A stretch of DNA of 64,000 nt, taken from contig NZ_JACAOS010000001.1 in NCBI RefSeq assembly GCF_013386165.1, positions 175,476 through 239,475 of the forward strand. Reading direction: 5' to 3'. The notes below the pieces were generated by a model that worked only from the letters and a program-made list of their open reading frames with translations, searched no databases and was not told the origin of the DNA. Below are positions 8,343-16,209 of this stretch, piece by piece; positions within the stretch are counted from its first letter, which is position 1, and each line of letters opens with the position of its first letter. This stretch comes from Pseudomonas gingeri. GTDB lineage: Bacteria > Pseudomonadota > Gammaproteobacteria > Pseudomonadales > Pseudomonadaceae. The translations under genes were made by a program, and so were the position numbers.

Positions 8343-8795
8343 ATGAAAGTCGCCATCCTTTCCGGCTCGGTCTACGGCACCGCCGAAGAAGTTGCCCGCC
8401 ACGCTGAAAAAGTCCTTCGCGAAGCCGGTTTTGAAGCCTGGCACAACTCGCGGGCGACCCTCGCCGATATCCAGGCCTTCGCCCCGCAGGCTTTCCTGGC
8501 CGTGACCGCCACCACCGGCATGGGTGAATTGCCGGACAATCTCCAACCCTTGTATAACGCCATCCGCGATCAGTTGCCCGCGGCGTGGCGCGGCTTGCCG
8601 GGCGGGGTGATCGGCCTGGGTGACTCCAGCTACGGCGACACGTTCTGCGGTGGCGGCGAACTGATCCGTGAGCTGTTTGCCGAGCTGGGCGTACGGGAAG
8701 TCCAGGACATGCTGCGCCTGGATGCCAGTGAAAGCGTCACCCCGGAAACCGACGCCGAGCCTTGGCTGGCCGAGTTCATCAGCGCATTGCGCTGA
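8343..8795 (+). CDS. Flavodoxin (MioC-like)
   Basis: This is a 150-residue single-domain flavodoxin. The FMN phosphate loop is SGSVYGTAEEVA (residues 7-18); TATTGMGELPDN and GLGDSSYGDTFC hold the isoalloxazine ring. Length and motifs fit MioC-type flavodoxins, small electron carriers. I used ATG 8343, preceded by AGGA; the TTG just before it is unlikely. It is transcribed alone and its end overlaps the convergent LysR gene by 17 bp. Confidence 0.9.
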   Translation: MKVAILSGSVYGTAEEVARHAEKVLREAGFEAWHNSRATLADIQAFAPQAFLAVTATTGMGELPDNLQPLYNAIRDQLPAAWRGLPGGVIGLGDSSYGDTFCGGGELIRELFAELGVREVQDMLRLDASESVTPETDAEPWLAEFISALR

Positions 8796-9675
8796 GGCTG
8801 GGTCGCTCGCGCGCCAGCGCCAGCCAGGCCTGGGCGGCCTTGGACAGGTAGGCGCCGCGGCGCCAGATAAAGGTGATGTCCCAGCGCAGGTCGCTCGGTG
8901 AACTCAAGGTCAGGCGCACCACCCCGGGCCGTATCAGCGAACGCGCGACCACACTGGGCAGCAGCACCACGCCTTGCCCGGCGGCCACCAGCGCGGCGAG
9001 GAAGTCCGCCTGGCCGCTGCGCCCGCTCTCCTTGGGGGTGAACCCGGCTTGCCGACAGGCCTCCATCAAGCGGTGATTGAGGACGAAACTGCGCTGGTAC
9101 AGCAGAAACGGCGTATCGGCCAATTGCTCCAGGCGGATGGAACCTTCTTCGGCCAGTGGATGATCGGTCGCCAGCAGCACGTCCAGCGGCTCATCGCAAA
9201 ACGGCTGATGGTCGAACGCCGGATCGCTCGGTTTGAGGCCGCACCCCAGTTCCAGTTCGCCATTCAGCACTGCCGGCTCGATGGTCAGGCTACCGCCTTC
9301 GAACAGATGAATGCTGATATTCGGGTAACGCCGCCGGTACTCGGCGAAAAGGCTGGCGAACAGGGCCTCGCCGCCCAGTTGCGGCAAACCCAGACGCAGT
9401 TCACCCCGTGCCAGGTGGCTCAGGTCATCCAGTTCGCTGAGCAACTCGTTGCGCAGGCGCAGCATGGCTTCGGCCCGCTGCACGACCACACTCCCGGCTG
9501 CGGTCAGCAGGACTCGCGAGCCTTGGCGGTCGAGCAACGGCGTGCCGAGGTCGTGTTCGAGTTGGGCGACCTGCTTGCTCACCGCCGATTGGCTGATGTG
9601 CAGGGTTTTCGCCGCCTGGGTGAAGCCGCCTTGACGGACCACTTCGATAAAGCTGCGCAGCTGCTTGAATTCCAT
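8779..9675 (-). CDS. LysR-family regulator of the adjacent cidAB-like operon
   Basis: The 298-residue protein has the LysR helix-turn-helix at residues 1-60 (FKQLRSFIEVVRQGGFTQAAKTLHISQSAVSKQVAQLE) and an effector domain with the usual GELRLGLP opening. ATG 9675 (MEFKQL) was chosen over the upstream extension to 9738, which would run across the operator. It diverges from cidA across a 97-bp gap holding a perfect LysR-type palindrome, so it probably controls cidAB and itself. CidR-like regulators elsewhere respond to acetate or overflow metabolism; that is only an analogy here. Confidence 0.88.
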   Translation of the reverse strand: MEFKQLRSFIEVVRQGGFTQAAKTLHISQSAVSKQVAQLEHDLGTPLLDRQGSRVLLTAAGSVVVQRAEAMLRLRNELLSELDDLSHLARGELRLGLPQLGGEALFASLFAEYRRRYPNISIHLFEGGSLTIEPAVLNGELELGCGLKPSDPAFDHQPFCDEPLDVLLATDHPLAEEGSIRLEQLADTPFLLYQRSFVLNHRLMEACRQAGFTPKESGRSGQADFLAALVAAGQGVVLLPSVVARSLIRPGVVRLTLSSPSDLRWDITFIWRRGAYLSKAAQAWLALARERPSLSAMR

Positions 9676-9681
9676 GGTCTG

Positions 9682-9696
9682 ATTCCAAAGTGGAAT
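9682..9696. promoter_or_regulatory. LysR-type operator
   Basis: ATTCC-AAAGT-GGAAT is a perfect 5-bp inverted repeat of the T-N11-A class, placed 6 bp before the LysR start and 76 bp before cidA. It is the expected binding site for the divergent regulator. Confidence 0.65.
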
Positions 9697-9772
9697 GGCT
9701 GTCAGTCTAACAATTCGCTTTCGGGATGGTAGCGACAACTTTAAAATCGGTGTTCTGAGAGGACCGAATCCG

Positions 9773-10159
9773 ATGAACCGTCTGTTGCTGAGAAAATCCT
9801 GCCGCTTGCTCGCCGAACTGGCCGTGTTGCTGGGGCTCTATCAGTTGGGCACGTTGTTCGCCGCCTGGAGCCACTGGCCGATTCCCGGTGGGGTGATTGG
9901 TCTCGCCTTGCTGTTGTTGGCCTTCGCCAGCGGCTGGGTCAAGCCTGCCACCTTGCAACTGGGGGCCGGGCTATTGATGGCGGAGATGTTGCTGTTCTTC
10001 ATCCCGGCATTGATGAGCCTGCTGGACTACGGCGCCATGGTCCGCCAGGACGGCTGGCGGATTCTGCTGGTGATCGGCGTCAGTACCCTGGCGGTGATGC
10101 TGGCGACCGCCTTTACCGTCGAGTTCGTCTGTCGTTGGAGCGCCCGCCATGAAGCTTGA
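9773..10159 (+). CDS. cidA: CidA/LrgA-family holin-like membrane protein
   Basis: The 128-residue integral membrane protein has about four segments (SCRLLAELAVLLGLYQLG, WPIPGGVIGLALLLLAF, MAEMLLFFIPALMSL, ILLVIGVSTLAVMLATAF). The PxPGGVIGL motif is diagnostic of CidA/LrgA proteins, which act with CidB/LrgB in controlling murein hydrolase activity or metabolite export. ATG 9773 follows GAGAGGA; the frame extends upstream to 9695 without a site. It overlaps cidB by 11 bp. Confidence 0.9.
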   Translation: MNRLLLRKSCRLLAELAVLLGLYQLGTLFAAWSHWPIPGGVIGLALLLLAFASGWVKPATLQLGAGLLMAEMLLFFIPALMSLLDYGAMVRQDGWRILLVIGVSTLAVMLATAFTVEFVCRWSARHEA

Positions 10160-10835
10160 AGGGATGTCCCTGTTCTGGCTGGGGCTGACCCTGGCCGCCT
10201 ATGTGTTCAGCCGTTGGGTATATGGCCGCACGGGTCGTTATCTGTTGTCGCCGCTGATCCTGGTGCCGATCGTGTTGCTGGCGGTGGCGGTGCCGCTGCA
10301 CACGGCGTACGCCGAATATTCGCGCGATACCCACTGGTTGATGCTGATCCTCGGTCCGGTCACCGTGGCTTTCGCGGTGCCGATCTGGCAGCAGCGGCAG
10401 ATGCTCATGCGTCATGGCCCGGCGTTGCTACTGGGGATGCTCGCCGGCAGCGCGGCGTCCATCGGCACTTCCTATGGGTTGGCCCGGGCATTGTCGCTGG
10501 ATAACAGGCTGACCCTCTCGCTGGTACCGCGCTCGATCACCACGCCCTTTGCCATGCCGCTGGCGCAGAACCTGGGCGGCGTGCCCGAGCTGACCGCGGT
10601 GTTCGTGATGGTCACCGGGGTGTTCGGGGCGTTTCTCGGCGGGCTGTTGCTCAAGTGGTTGCCGCTGCGCAGCAGCCTGGCCCGTGGTGCATTGTTTGGC
10701 GTCGGTGCTCACGGTGCCGGGGTCAGTCGCGCCCGGGAAGTGGGCGGTGAAGAGGGCTCGGTGGCGGGCCTGGTGATGGTCCTGACCGGCCTGCTGAATC
10801 TGTTTGCCGCGCCCTTGCTGGCCGCCGTGATCTGA
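10149..10835 (+). CDS. cidB: CidB/LrgB-family membrane protein
   Basis: The 228-residue polytopic protein has the LrgB signatures SLVPRSITTPFAMPLAQNLGG and GAHGAGVSRAREVG. It is the usual partner of CidA/LrgA and is translated from a start inside the end of cidA, so the pair is coupled. The predicted place is the inner membrane. Roles reported for the family include lysis control and pyruvate or glycolate transport; the sequence does not tell which applies. Confidence 0.92.
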   Translation: MKLEGMSLFWLGLTLAAYVFSRWVYGRTGRYLLSPLILVPIVLLAVAVPLHTAYAEYSRDTHWLMLILGPVTVAFAVPIWQQRQMLMRHGPALLLGMLAGSAASIGTSYGLARALSLDNRLTLSLVPRSITTPFAMPLAQNLGGVPELTAVFVMVTGVFGAFLGGLLLKWLPLRSSLARGALFGVGAHGAGVSRAREVGGEEGSVAGLVMVLTGLLNLFAAPLLAAVI

Positions 10836-10981
10836 TCAGCACGGGACAATTCTCATCCTCGGCCGCCTGGCTGACTCGCTGGGTCATCAAGCTGGCTGGC
10901 AATGCAACTCCGTTGCGGCAACGGGCTGCTCTAGACTGGTGGGCACTCGAATAAAAACCAGAAACCGCCGAGGTCAGTGCC

Positions 10982-11764
10982 GTGAACGCAACCCCTGTTA
11001 GCGCCGCACCCGATGTGAAGAGCCAAGTCAGCGCCGCCGAATGGCAGACCCGCGTTGACCTGGCGGCCTGTTATCGCCTGGTGGCGATGCACGGTTGGGA
11101 CGATCTGATCTTCACCCATATCTCGGCCAAGGTGCCGGGCACCGAGGATTTCCTGATCAACCCCTATGGGCTGATGTTCCACGAGATCAGCGCATCGAGC
11201 CTGGTCAAGGTCGACCAGGCCGGCAACAAGTTGCTGGAGAGTCCCTACGAGATCAACCCGGCCGGCTACACCATCCACAGCGCCATTCATGAGGTGCGTC
11301 ACGACGTGACCTGCGTGCTGCACACCCATACCGCCGCCGGTGTCGCGGTGTCGGCGCAGCAGCAGGGGGTGTTGCCCATCAGCCAGCAATCGCTGTTCGT
11401 GCTCTCGAGCCTGGCCTATCACGCCTACGAAGGGGTGGCGCTCAACCATGAAGAGAAAGCGCGGCTGCAAGCCGACCTCGGCGAAAACAACTTTCTGATG
11501 CTGCACAATCACGGCTTGCTCACCTGTGGTTCGACCATCGCCGACACCTTCCTGATGATGTTTACCTTCCAGCGCGCCTGCGACATCCAGGTGCTGGCGC
11601 AAAATGGTGCGGCGCCGCTGATCGTCATCGAACCGCAGATTCTCGCCGGGGCCAAGACCATGGTCGCCGCAGTGACCCGCAGCGCCCAGGGCATGGGCGG
11701 TGCGCTGGCCTGGCCGGCGCTGTTGCGCAAGCTGGACCAGCAAGACCCCGGATTCCGGCTCTGA
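10982..11764 (+). CDS. Class II aldolase/adducin-family protein
   Basis: This 260-residue cytoplasmic protein has the zinc-site histidines of the family: HTHTAAG (HxH, about residues 113-115) and LHNHGLLTCG (about 176). The N-terminal LAACYRLVAMHGWDDLIFTHIS block is typical of adducin-like members rather than fuculose aldolase. It starts at GTG 10982 behind a GAGG. Substrate is unknown. The next gene on the strand is a hydroxyacyl-CoA-type dehydrogenase 152 bp away, not obviously the same operon. Confidence 0.88.
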   Translation: MNATPVSAAPDVKSQVSAAEWQTRVDLAACYRLVAMHGWDDLIFTHISAKVPGTEDFLINPYGLMFHEISASSLVKVDQAGNKLLESPYEINPAGYTIHSAIHEVRHDVTCVLHTHTAAGVAVSAQQQGVLPISQQSLFVLSSLAYHAYEGVALNHEEKARLQADLGENNFLMLHNHGLLTCGSTIADTFLMMFTFQRACDIQVLAQNGAAPLIVIEPQILAGAKTMVAAVTRSAQGMGGALAWPALLRKLDQQDPGFRL

Positions 11765-11916
11765 GGCCGCTGTCCGGGAATGGGTCGTTGTGGGCAACGC
11801 GGGACTATCCCGCTGCCTTATCGCGTACCATTCAGCCCTGGCCGACTTTATTGTGACCAAAGGCCGGGTGTCCGACACTCGGCGTCTATTTCCATCGGCC
11901 CTGGCTGGAGTCCTGT

Positions 11917-12828
11917 ATGAGTGAGTCTGTGCGCTTCGAAGATAAAGTGGTGATCGTGACCGGAGCCGGCGGTGGCCTGGGGCGTGCCCATGCACTGCTG
12001 TTCGCCCGCCATGGCGCGAAAGTGGTGGTCAACGACCTCGGCGGCTCGGCCCACGGTGAAGGCGCCAATGCCTCGGCGGCGGACAAGGTCGTGGCCGAGA
12101 TTCGCGAGGCCGGCGGTACGGCCGTGGCCAACCACGACTCGGTCACCGATGGCGACAAGATCGTGCAGAACGCCCTGGATGCCTTTGGCCGTATCGATGT
12201 GGTGGTGAACAACGCCGGCATTCTGCGGGACAAGACCTTCCTGAAGATGGAAGACGCCGACTGGGACCTGGTTTACCGCGTGCATGTCGAGGGCGCCTAC
12301 AAGGTGACCCACGCGGCCTGGCCTCATATGCGCGAGCAGAACTACGGCCGGGTGATTTTCACCGCGTCGACCTCCGGCATCTACGGCAACTTCGGCCAGT
12401 CCAACTACGGCATGGCCAAGCTGGGTTTGTATGGCCTGACCCGGACGCTGGCCATTGAGGGCCGCAAGAATAATATCCTGGTCAACGCCATCGCCCCGAC
12501 GGGCGGCACGCGCATGACCGAAGGCTTGATCCCGCCCCAGGTGTTCGAGCTGCTCAAGCCGGAACTGATCAGCCCGCTGGTGGTGTTCCTCGCCAGTGAG
12601 CAATGCGACGAAACCTCCGGCTTGTTCGAAGTCGGTGGCGGCTGGATCGGCAAGACCCGCTGGGAGCGCAGCCTGGGTGCCGGCTTCGATCCGCACAACG
12701 GTTTTTCGGTGGAAGACGTGGCGGCCAGCTGGAAGCAGATCTGCGATTTCGACGGCGCCGTGCACCCGAAGGACACGCCTGAAGCCCTGCGGGAAATGAT
12801 GGCGAACCTGCAGAAATACATGGCCTGA
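11917..12828 (+). CDS. SDR oxidoreductase resembling peroxisomal MFE-2 hydroxyacyl-CoA dehydrogenase
   Basis: The 303-residue protein has the SDR cofactor motif TGAGGGLGRAHAL (about residues 13-25), NNAG, and the catalytic YGMAKLG. The sequence VVVNDLGGS after the second strand and the long insert with HGEGANASAADKVV are characteristic of the (3R)-hydroxyacyl-CoA dehydrogenase part of multifunctional enzyme 2. The C-terminal extension (GFSVEDVAASWKQICDFDGAVHP) is also seen in that group. It probably oxidises 3-hydroxyacyl-CoA or a similar substrate with NAD(P). ATG 11917 has no strong ribosome site but begins at the conserved N-terminus. Confidence 0.88.
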   Translation: MSESVRFEDKVVIVTGAGGGLGRAHALLFARHGAKVVVNDLGGSAHGEGANASAADKVVAEIREAGGTAVANHDSVTDGDKIVQNALDAFGRIDVVVNNAGILRDKTFLKMEDADWDLVYRVHVEGAYKVTHAAWPHMREQNYGRVIFTASTSGIYGNFGQSNYGMAKLGLYGLTRTLAIEGRKNNILVNAIAPTGGTRMTEGLIPPQVFELLKPELISPLVVFLASEQCDETSGLFEVGGGWIGKTRWERSLGAGFDPHNGFSVEDVAASWKQICDFDGAVHPKDTPEALREMMANLQKYMA

Positions 12829-12860
12829 GTAACGCGGGCGACCTGACACAACGCGATCCT

Positions 12861-12946
12861 GTGGGAGCCGGCTTGCTGGCGATGGCGTCAGCAAGATCAC
12901 CGTCAGGCTCAAGGGCCCCATCGCTGGCAAGCCAGCTCCTACAAGG
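12861..12946. repeat. REPIN (GTGGGAGCCGGCTTGC type)
   Basis: GTGGGAGCCGGCTTGCTGGC at the left is answered by the inverted copy GCTGGCAAGCCAGCTCCTAC at the right, the doublet REP arrangement of fluorescens pseudomonads. A single copy follows at 12987 and another doublet lies at 63031. Confidence 0.85.
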
Positions 12947-12986
12947 ACCTCGGCAGCACGATAGTTTTGTGGTGAGACGCAGTTTT

Positions 12987-13013
12987 GTGGGAGCCGGCTT
13001 GCTGGCGATGGCG
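12987..13013 (+). repeat. Single REP element
   Basis: The sequence GTGGGAGCCGGCTTGCTGGC, followed by GATGGCG, repeats the left arm of the REPIN at 12861 with no complete inverted partner. Confidence 0.75.
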
Positions 13014-13106
13014 TCCGGGCACGCGCCGCAAGGCTCAAGGGCTCCCACGCTACCGTGGCGTTTTCAAGCGCCCGGTATGGAGGCAGTCCAGCCCGTTGGC
13101 CTGCGT

Positions 13107-13874
13107 TCAGGGAAAGTACTTCGCCACCAGTGCCTTCAGGTTGGCGGCGGTTTCGCCATCGAGTACCCCATCGTAATTCGACGGCCGGAAATGCAACTGG
13201 AATGCCCTGACCAGTTGTTTGAACCCCGCTTCCGTCTCCGCGCCCTTCACCTCATAACCGTATTTCTTGAAACTCGCCAATATCGTCGTCCGAGTCGGTA
13301 GGCCGTCGCGCAGGTATTGTTGCTGGTACGGGTCGCGGGTGGCTTGATCAAACCAGGCGCCGATGCCCGACAGGTACAGATCGTGCCAGGGAAAGGCGGC
13401 CCCCGGATCGCTCTTGCGGTTCCAGGCGATATCCGAATGTCCGAGCACCTGGGTGGGTGTGATCTCGGGATAGCGGGCGAGGATATTCAACGACAACTGC
13501 TTGAGCGCCTCGATCTGCCGGGGTTCATAGGGCGGAAAATAAAACTGCCCCGCATTGTCCGCGGCCTGGTTGACGATCTCGATGCCGATCGCGGTGTCAT
13601 TGAGCTGGGTCCTGCCGCCCCAGGCACTGATGCCCGCATGCCAGGCGCGTTTTTGCTCATCGACCAGATTGAACACTTCCTGCTCGTTGAAACCTGCCCG
13701 CAGATAACTCGGGTCGGTGACATCGGGCACCAGGTAATGGCTACTGACATTCGGCCCGGTCAGGGCCGCGAGGGAACTGGCGAAGTCGGCTGCGGTGTAA
13801 TGCAGTACCAGAAAACGAACCCTGTCGTTGAAACTCCGGGTGCTGCGATAAGTGTTGTAGCTGATCGGTTTCAT
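13107..13874 (-). CDS. ampDh3: AmpDh3-like N-acetylmuramoyl-L-alanine amidase
   Basis: This zinc amidase cuts the bond between N-acetylmuramic acid and the peptide stem. Zinc ligands are visible as VLHYTAAD (H25), GHSDIAW (H146) and KSDPGAAFPW (K154, D156). A C-terminal peptidoglycan-binding domain follows (about 185-255, FRPSNYDGVLDGETAANLKALV). The 255-residue length and lack of a signal peptide or lipobox fit AmpDh3 rather than the lipoprotein AmpDh2. AmpDh3 of P. aeruginosa has been described as a type VI effector, but no type VI gene is in this window. It is a single gene facing the REP region. Confidence 0.88.
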   Translation of the reverse strand: MKPISYNTYRSTRSFNDRVRFLVLHYTAADFASSLAALTGPNVSSHYLVPDVTDPSYLRAGFNEQEVFNLVDEQKRAWHAGISAWGGRTQLNDTAIGIEIVNQAADNAGQFYFPPYEPRQIEALKQLSLNILARYPEITPTQVLGHSDIAWNRKSDPGAAFPWHDLYLSGIGAWFDQATRDPYQQQYLRDGLPTRTTILASFKKYGYEVKGAETEAGFKQLVRAFQLHFRPSNYDGVLDGETAANLKALVAKYFP

Positions 13875-14017
13875 CAGTGATTCCTTTCCCTATTTATGAC
13901 GTCGTCAGCGTGAGTTCTGGCATCTATCAACGGGAAGAGGATGGATCTTTCGGCGGAGTGAGAAGTGTCCCTGTCTTCTGTGTTTCAAGTTTCAGGCGTG
14001 GCAAAACGTGCAGGCAT

Positions 14018-14048
14018 AAAAAAGGCCACTGCAAATAATGCAGTGGCC
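14018..14048 (-). terminator. Rho-independent terminator on the minus strand
   Basis: GGCCACTGCA, a 5-base loop and TGCAGTGGCC form a perfect 10-bp stem. Read on the minus strand it is followed by six T. No annotated minus-strand gene ends just before it, which hints at an unannotated transcript between about 14050 and 14390. Confidence 0.7.
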
Positions 14049-14153
14049 AAGGGAAGACGTTCGATCAAGGAGTAAATCAACGTCAGTAAAGAGTAGATGA
14101 CGATCATAATAAGGCGTTCAAACCCGCTGAAAAAGCCTGCTTTGCGACAATCA

Positions 14154-14174
14154 CTGTTACCGCTGGGGTAACAG
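14154..14174. repeat. 8-bp inverted repeat
   Basis: CTGTTACC-GCTGG-GGTAACAG is a perfect inverted repeat with a 5-base centre. It could be an operator or an RNA hairpin upstream of the minus-strand terminator. Confidence 0.5.
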
Positions 14175-14391
14175 TCGCCGGTTCCAGTCGCAATGTCCGG
14201 AGCCGCCCCGGCTGCCCTCCATCCATGGGCGCTATGACGCGTTATCCATGGGTTCGATGGTCCGCTGAAAACCCCGTCGCAAGCACTCATTCATCCTTTC
14301 GAGGTACAGCACGAATACCTCCTTGGTGCGCTTATCGCTCCCGCTGGTGATGAGTAGGGTGAAGCCTTCTGTCACACACCGGGGAAGACGC

Positions 14392-16185
14392 ATGACAAAA
14401 ACAACAATGCGCGCCATCTTCACGCCGCAGGCTCTGGCCATCGCGGTTGCCATGGGCGCGAGTGCGCAGGCGCAGGCGGTTTCATTCAACATTGGAGAGA
14501 TCGAAGGCAAATTCGACTCATCCCTGTCGGCTGGCGTGAGCTGGGGCCTGCGCGATGCCGACAAGAGCCTGGTAGGGGTGCCCAACGGCGGCACCGGCCA
14601 GGCCGCCACCGGTGATGACGGACGCCTGAACTACAAGAAGGGCGAGGCCTTCTCGAAGATCATCAAGGGTATTCATGACCTGGAGTTGAAGTACGGCGAC
14701 ACCGGCATCTTCGTCCGGGGCAAGTACTGGTACGACTTCGCGACGGCCGATGGCAGTCAGGACTTCAAGAACATCAGCGATTACCACCGCGATGAAGCGG
14801 CGCGTTCTTCCGGCGCGCAACTGCTCGACGCCTTCATTTACCACAACTACTCCATTGCTGACCTGCCGGGCACCGTGCGCGTGGGCAAACAGGTGGTCAG
14901 TTGGGGTGAAAGTACCTTTATCGGCAACTCGATCAACAGCATCAACCCCATCGACGTGTCGGCCTTCCGCCGGCCGGGTGCCGAGATCAAGGAAGGCCTG
15001 ATCCCGGTCAACATGTTCTTCGCTTCCCAGAGCCTGACCGACCAACTGACGGTCGAAGGGTTCTACCAGTTGAACTGGGAAAATACCGTTGTTGATAACT
15101 GCGGCACCTTCTTCGGCAACGATGTGGTGCAACACGGTTGCAACAACAACTACACCGTCGGCAGCCCGGCGATTGCGCCCCTGCAACCGGTTGCCGCCGC
15201 GTTCGGCCAAGGCTTCCAGGTCACGCCGGAAGGGGTTGTCGTGCAGCGTGCCGATGACCGTGACGCCCGTGATGGCGGTCAGTGGGGCATGGCCTTGCGC
15301 TGGCTGGGTAGCGATACCGAATACGGCCTGTACTTCATGAATTATCACAGCCGTACGCCAACGGTAGGGACTATCACGGCCAATCAAAGCGCGATTAACA
15401 GTATCCCGGGGATTATTGCCACCGGTAACGCGCTGTCCCCTGGAAACGGGGTCAACCTGGCCACCAGCATGCTGCTCGGCCGTGGCCAGTACTACCTGGA
15501 TTATCCAGAAGACATCCGTCTCTATGGCGCGAGCTTTTCCACCACCCTGCCGACCGGCACCGCGTGGAGTGGCGAGATCAGCTACCGGCCCAATGCGCCG
15601 GTGCAAATCAACACCACTGACCTGACCCTGGCCCTGGTCAACCCCCTCAGTGGTGGTACCTCCTCACCGCTGCAGACCAGTGCCGGCGCCGACAACTCCG
15701 GCTACCGCCGCAAGGAAATCACCCAGATACAAAGCACCCTCACGCAGTTCTTCGACCAGGTCCTGGGCGCCGAGCGCCTGACATTGGTGGGCGAGGCGGG
15801 GATGACCTACGTCGGCGGCCTGGAGAGCAAGGACAAGATTCGTTACGGGCGTGACTCGGTCTACGGTGCCTATGGCTATCAGGGTGATACCAGCGGTTTC
15901 GTCACCGCGACCTCCTGGGGCTACCGTGCCCGGGCGATCCTCGACTACAGCAACGTGTTCGCCGGGATCAACCTCAAGCCCAACGTGTCCTGGTCCCATG
16001 ACGTCAAGGGCTACGGCCCCAACGGCATCTTCAACCAGGGCGCCAAGGCGGTCAGCATCGGTGTGGACGCCGACTATCGCAACACCTACACCGCGAGCCT
16101 CAGCTTCACCGACTTTTTCGGTGGCAACTACAACACCCTGATTGACCGTGACTTCGTGGCGCTCAGCGTCGGCGCGAACTTCTGA
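14392..16185 (+). CDS. DUF1302 outer-membrane-associated protein
   Basis: The 597-residue protein has an N-terminal signal peptide ending near ASAQAQA (about residue 30) and then the DUF1302 pattern: FDSSLSAGVSWGLRD, GKQVVSWGESTFIGNSIN and a C-terminus SVGANF with a terminal phenylalanine, as in outer-membrane beta-barrels. ATG 14392 follows GGGGAAG. It is 24 bp upstream of a DUF1329 gene, its constant partner. The pair is usually linked to uptake or export of hydrophobic compounds together with a MalT-type LuxR activator, here at 17734. The substrate is not known. Confidence 0.9.
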   Translation: MTKTTMRAIFTPQALAIAVAMGASAQAQAVSFNIGEIEGKFDSSLSAGVSWGLRDADKSLVGVPNGGTGQAATGDDGRLNYKKGEAFSKIIKGIHDLELKYGDTGIFVRGKYWYDFATADGSQDFKNISDYHRDEAARSSGAQLLDAFIYHNYSIADLPGTVRVGKQVVSWGESTFIGNSINSINPIDVSAFRRPGAEIKEGLIPVNMFFASQSLTDQLTVEGFYQLNWENTVVDNCGTFFGNDVVQHGCNNNYTVGSPAIAPLQPVAAAFGQGFQVTPEGVVVQRADDRDARDGGQWGMALRWLGSDTEYGLYFMNYHSRTPTVGTITANQSAINSIPGIIATGNALSPGNGVNLATSMLLGRGQYYLDYPEDIRLYGASFSTTLPTGTAWSGEISYRPNAPVQINTTDLTLALVNPLSGGTSSPLQTSAGADNSGYRRKEITQIQSTLTQFFDQVLGAERLTLVGEAGMTYVGGLESKDKIRYGRDSVYGAYGYQGDTSGFVTATSWGYRARAILDYSNVFAGINLKPNVSWSHDVKGYGPNGIFNQGAKAVSIGVDADYRNTYTASLSFTDFFGGNYNTLIDRDFVALSVGANF

Positions 16186-16209
16186 TCCAGGCTTGAGAAG
16201 GACAACTTT

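Larger units (their letters stand above)
13875..14391. other. Intergenic region with two strong hairpins
   Basis: There is no convincing gene in these 517 bp. A minus-strand frame could give a roughly 40-residue hydrophobic peptide (begins MIVIYSLLTLIYSLIERLPL, ends about 13985), but a terminator-like hairpin sits inside it. A second inverted repeat lies at 14154-14174. A small minus-strand RNA ending at the terminator is possible. Confidence 0.5.

Noticed and set aside
13985..14290. 101-residue minus-strand frame with a hydrophobic end
   Set aside because: The frame runs through a strong Rho-independent terminator and its first half lacks coding character; only the region is noted.
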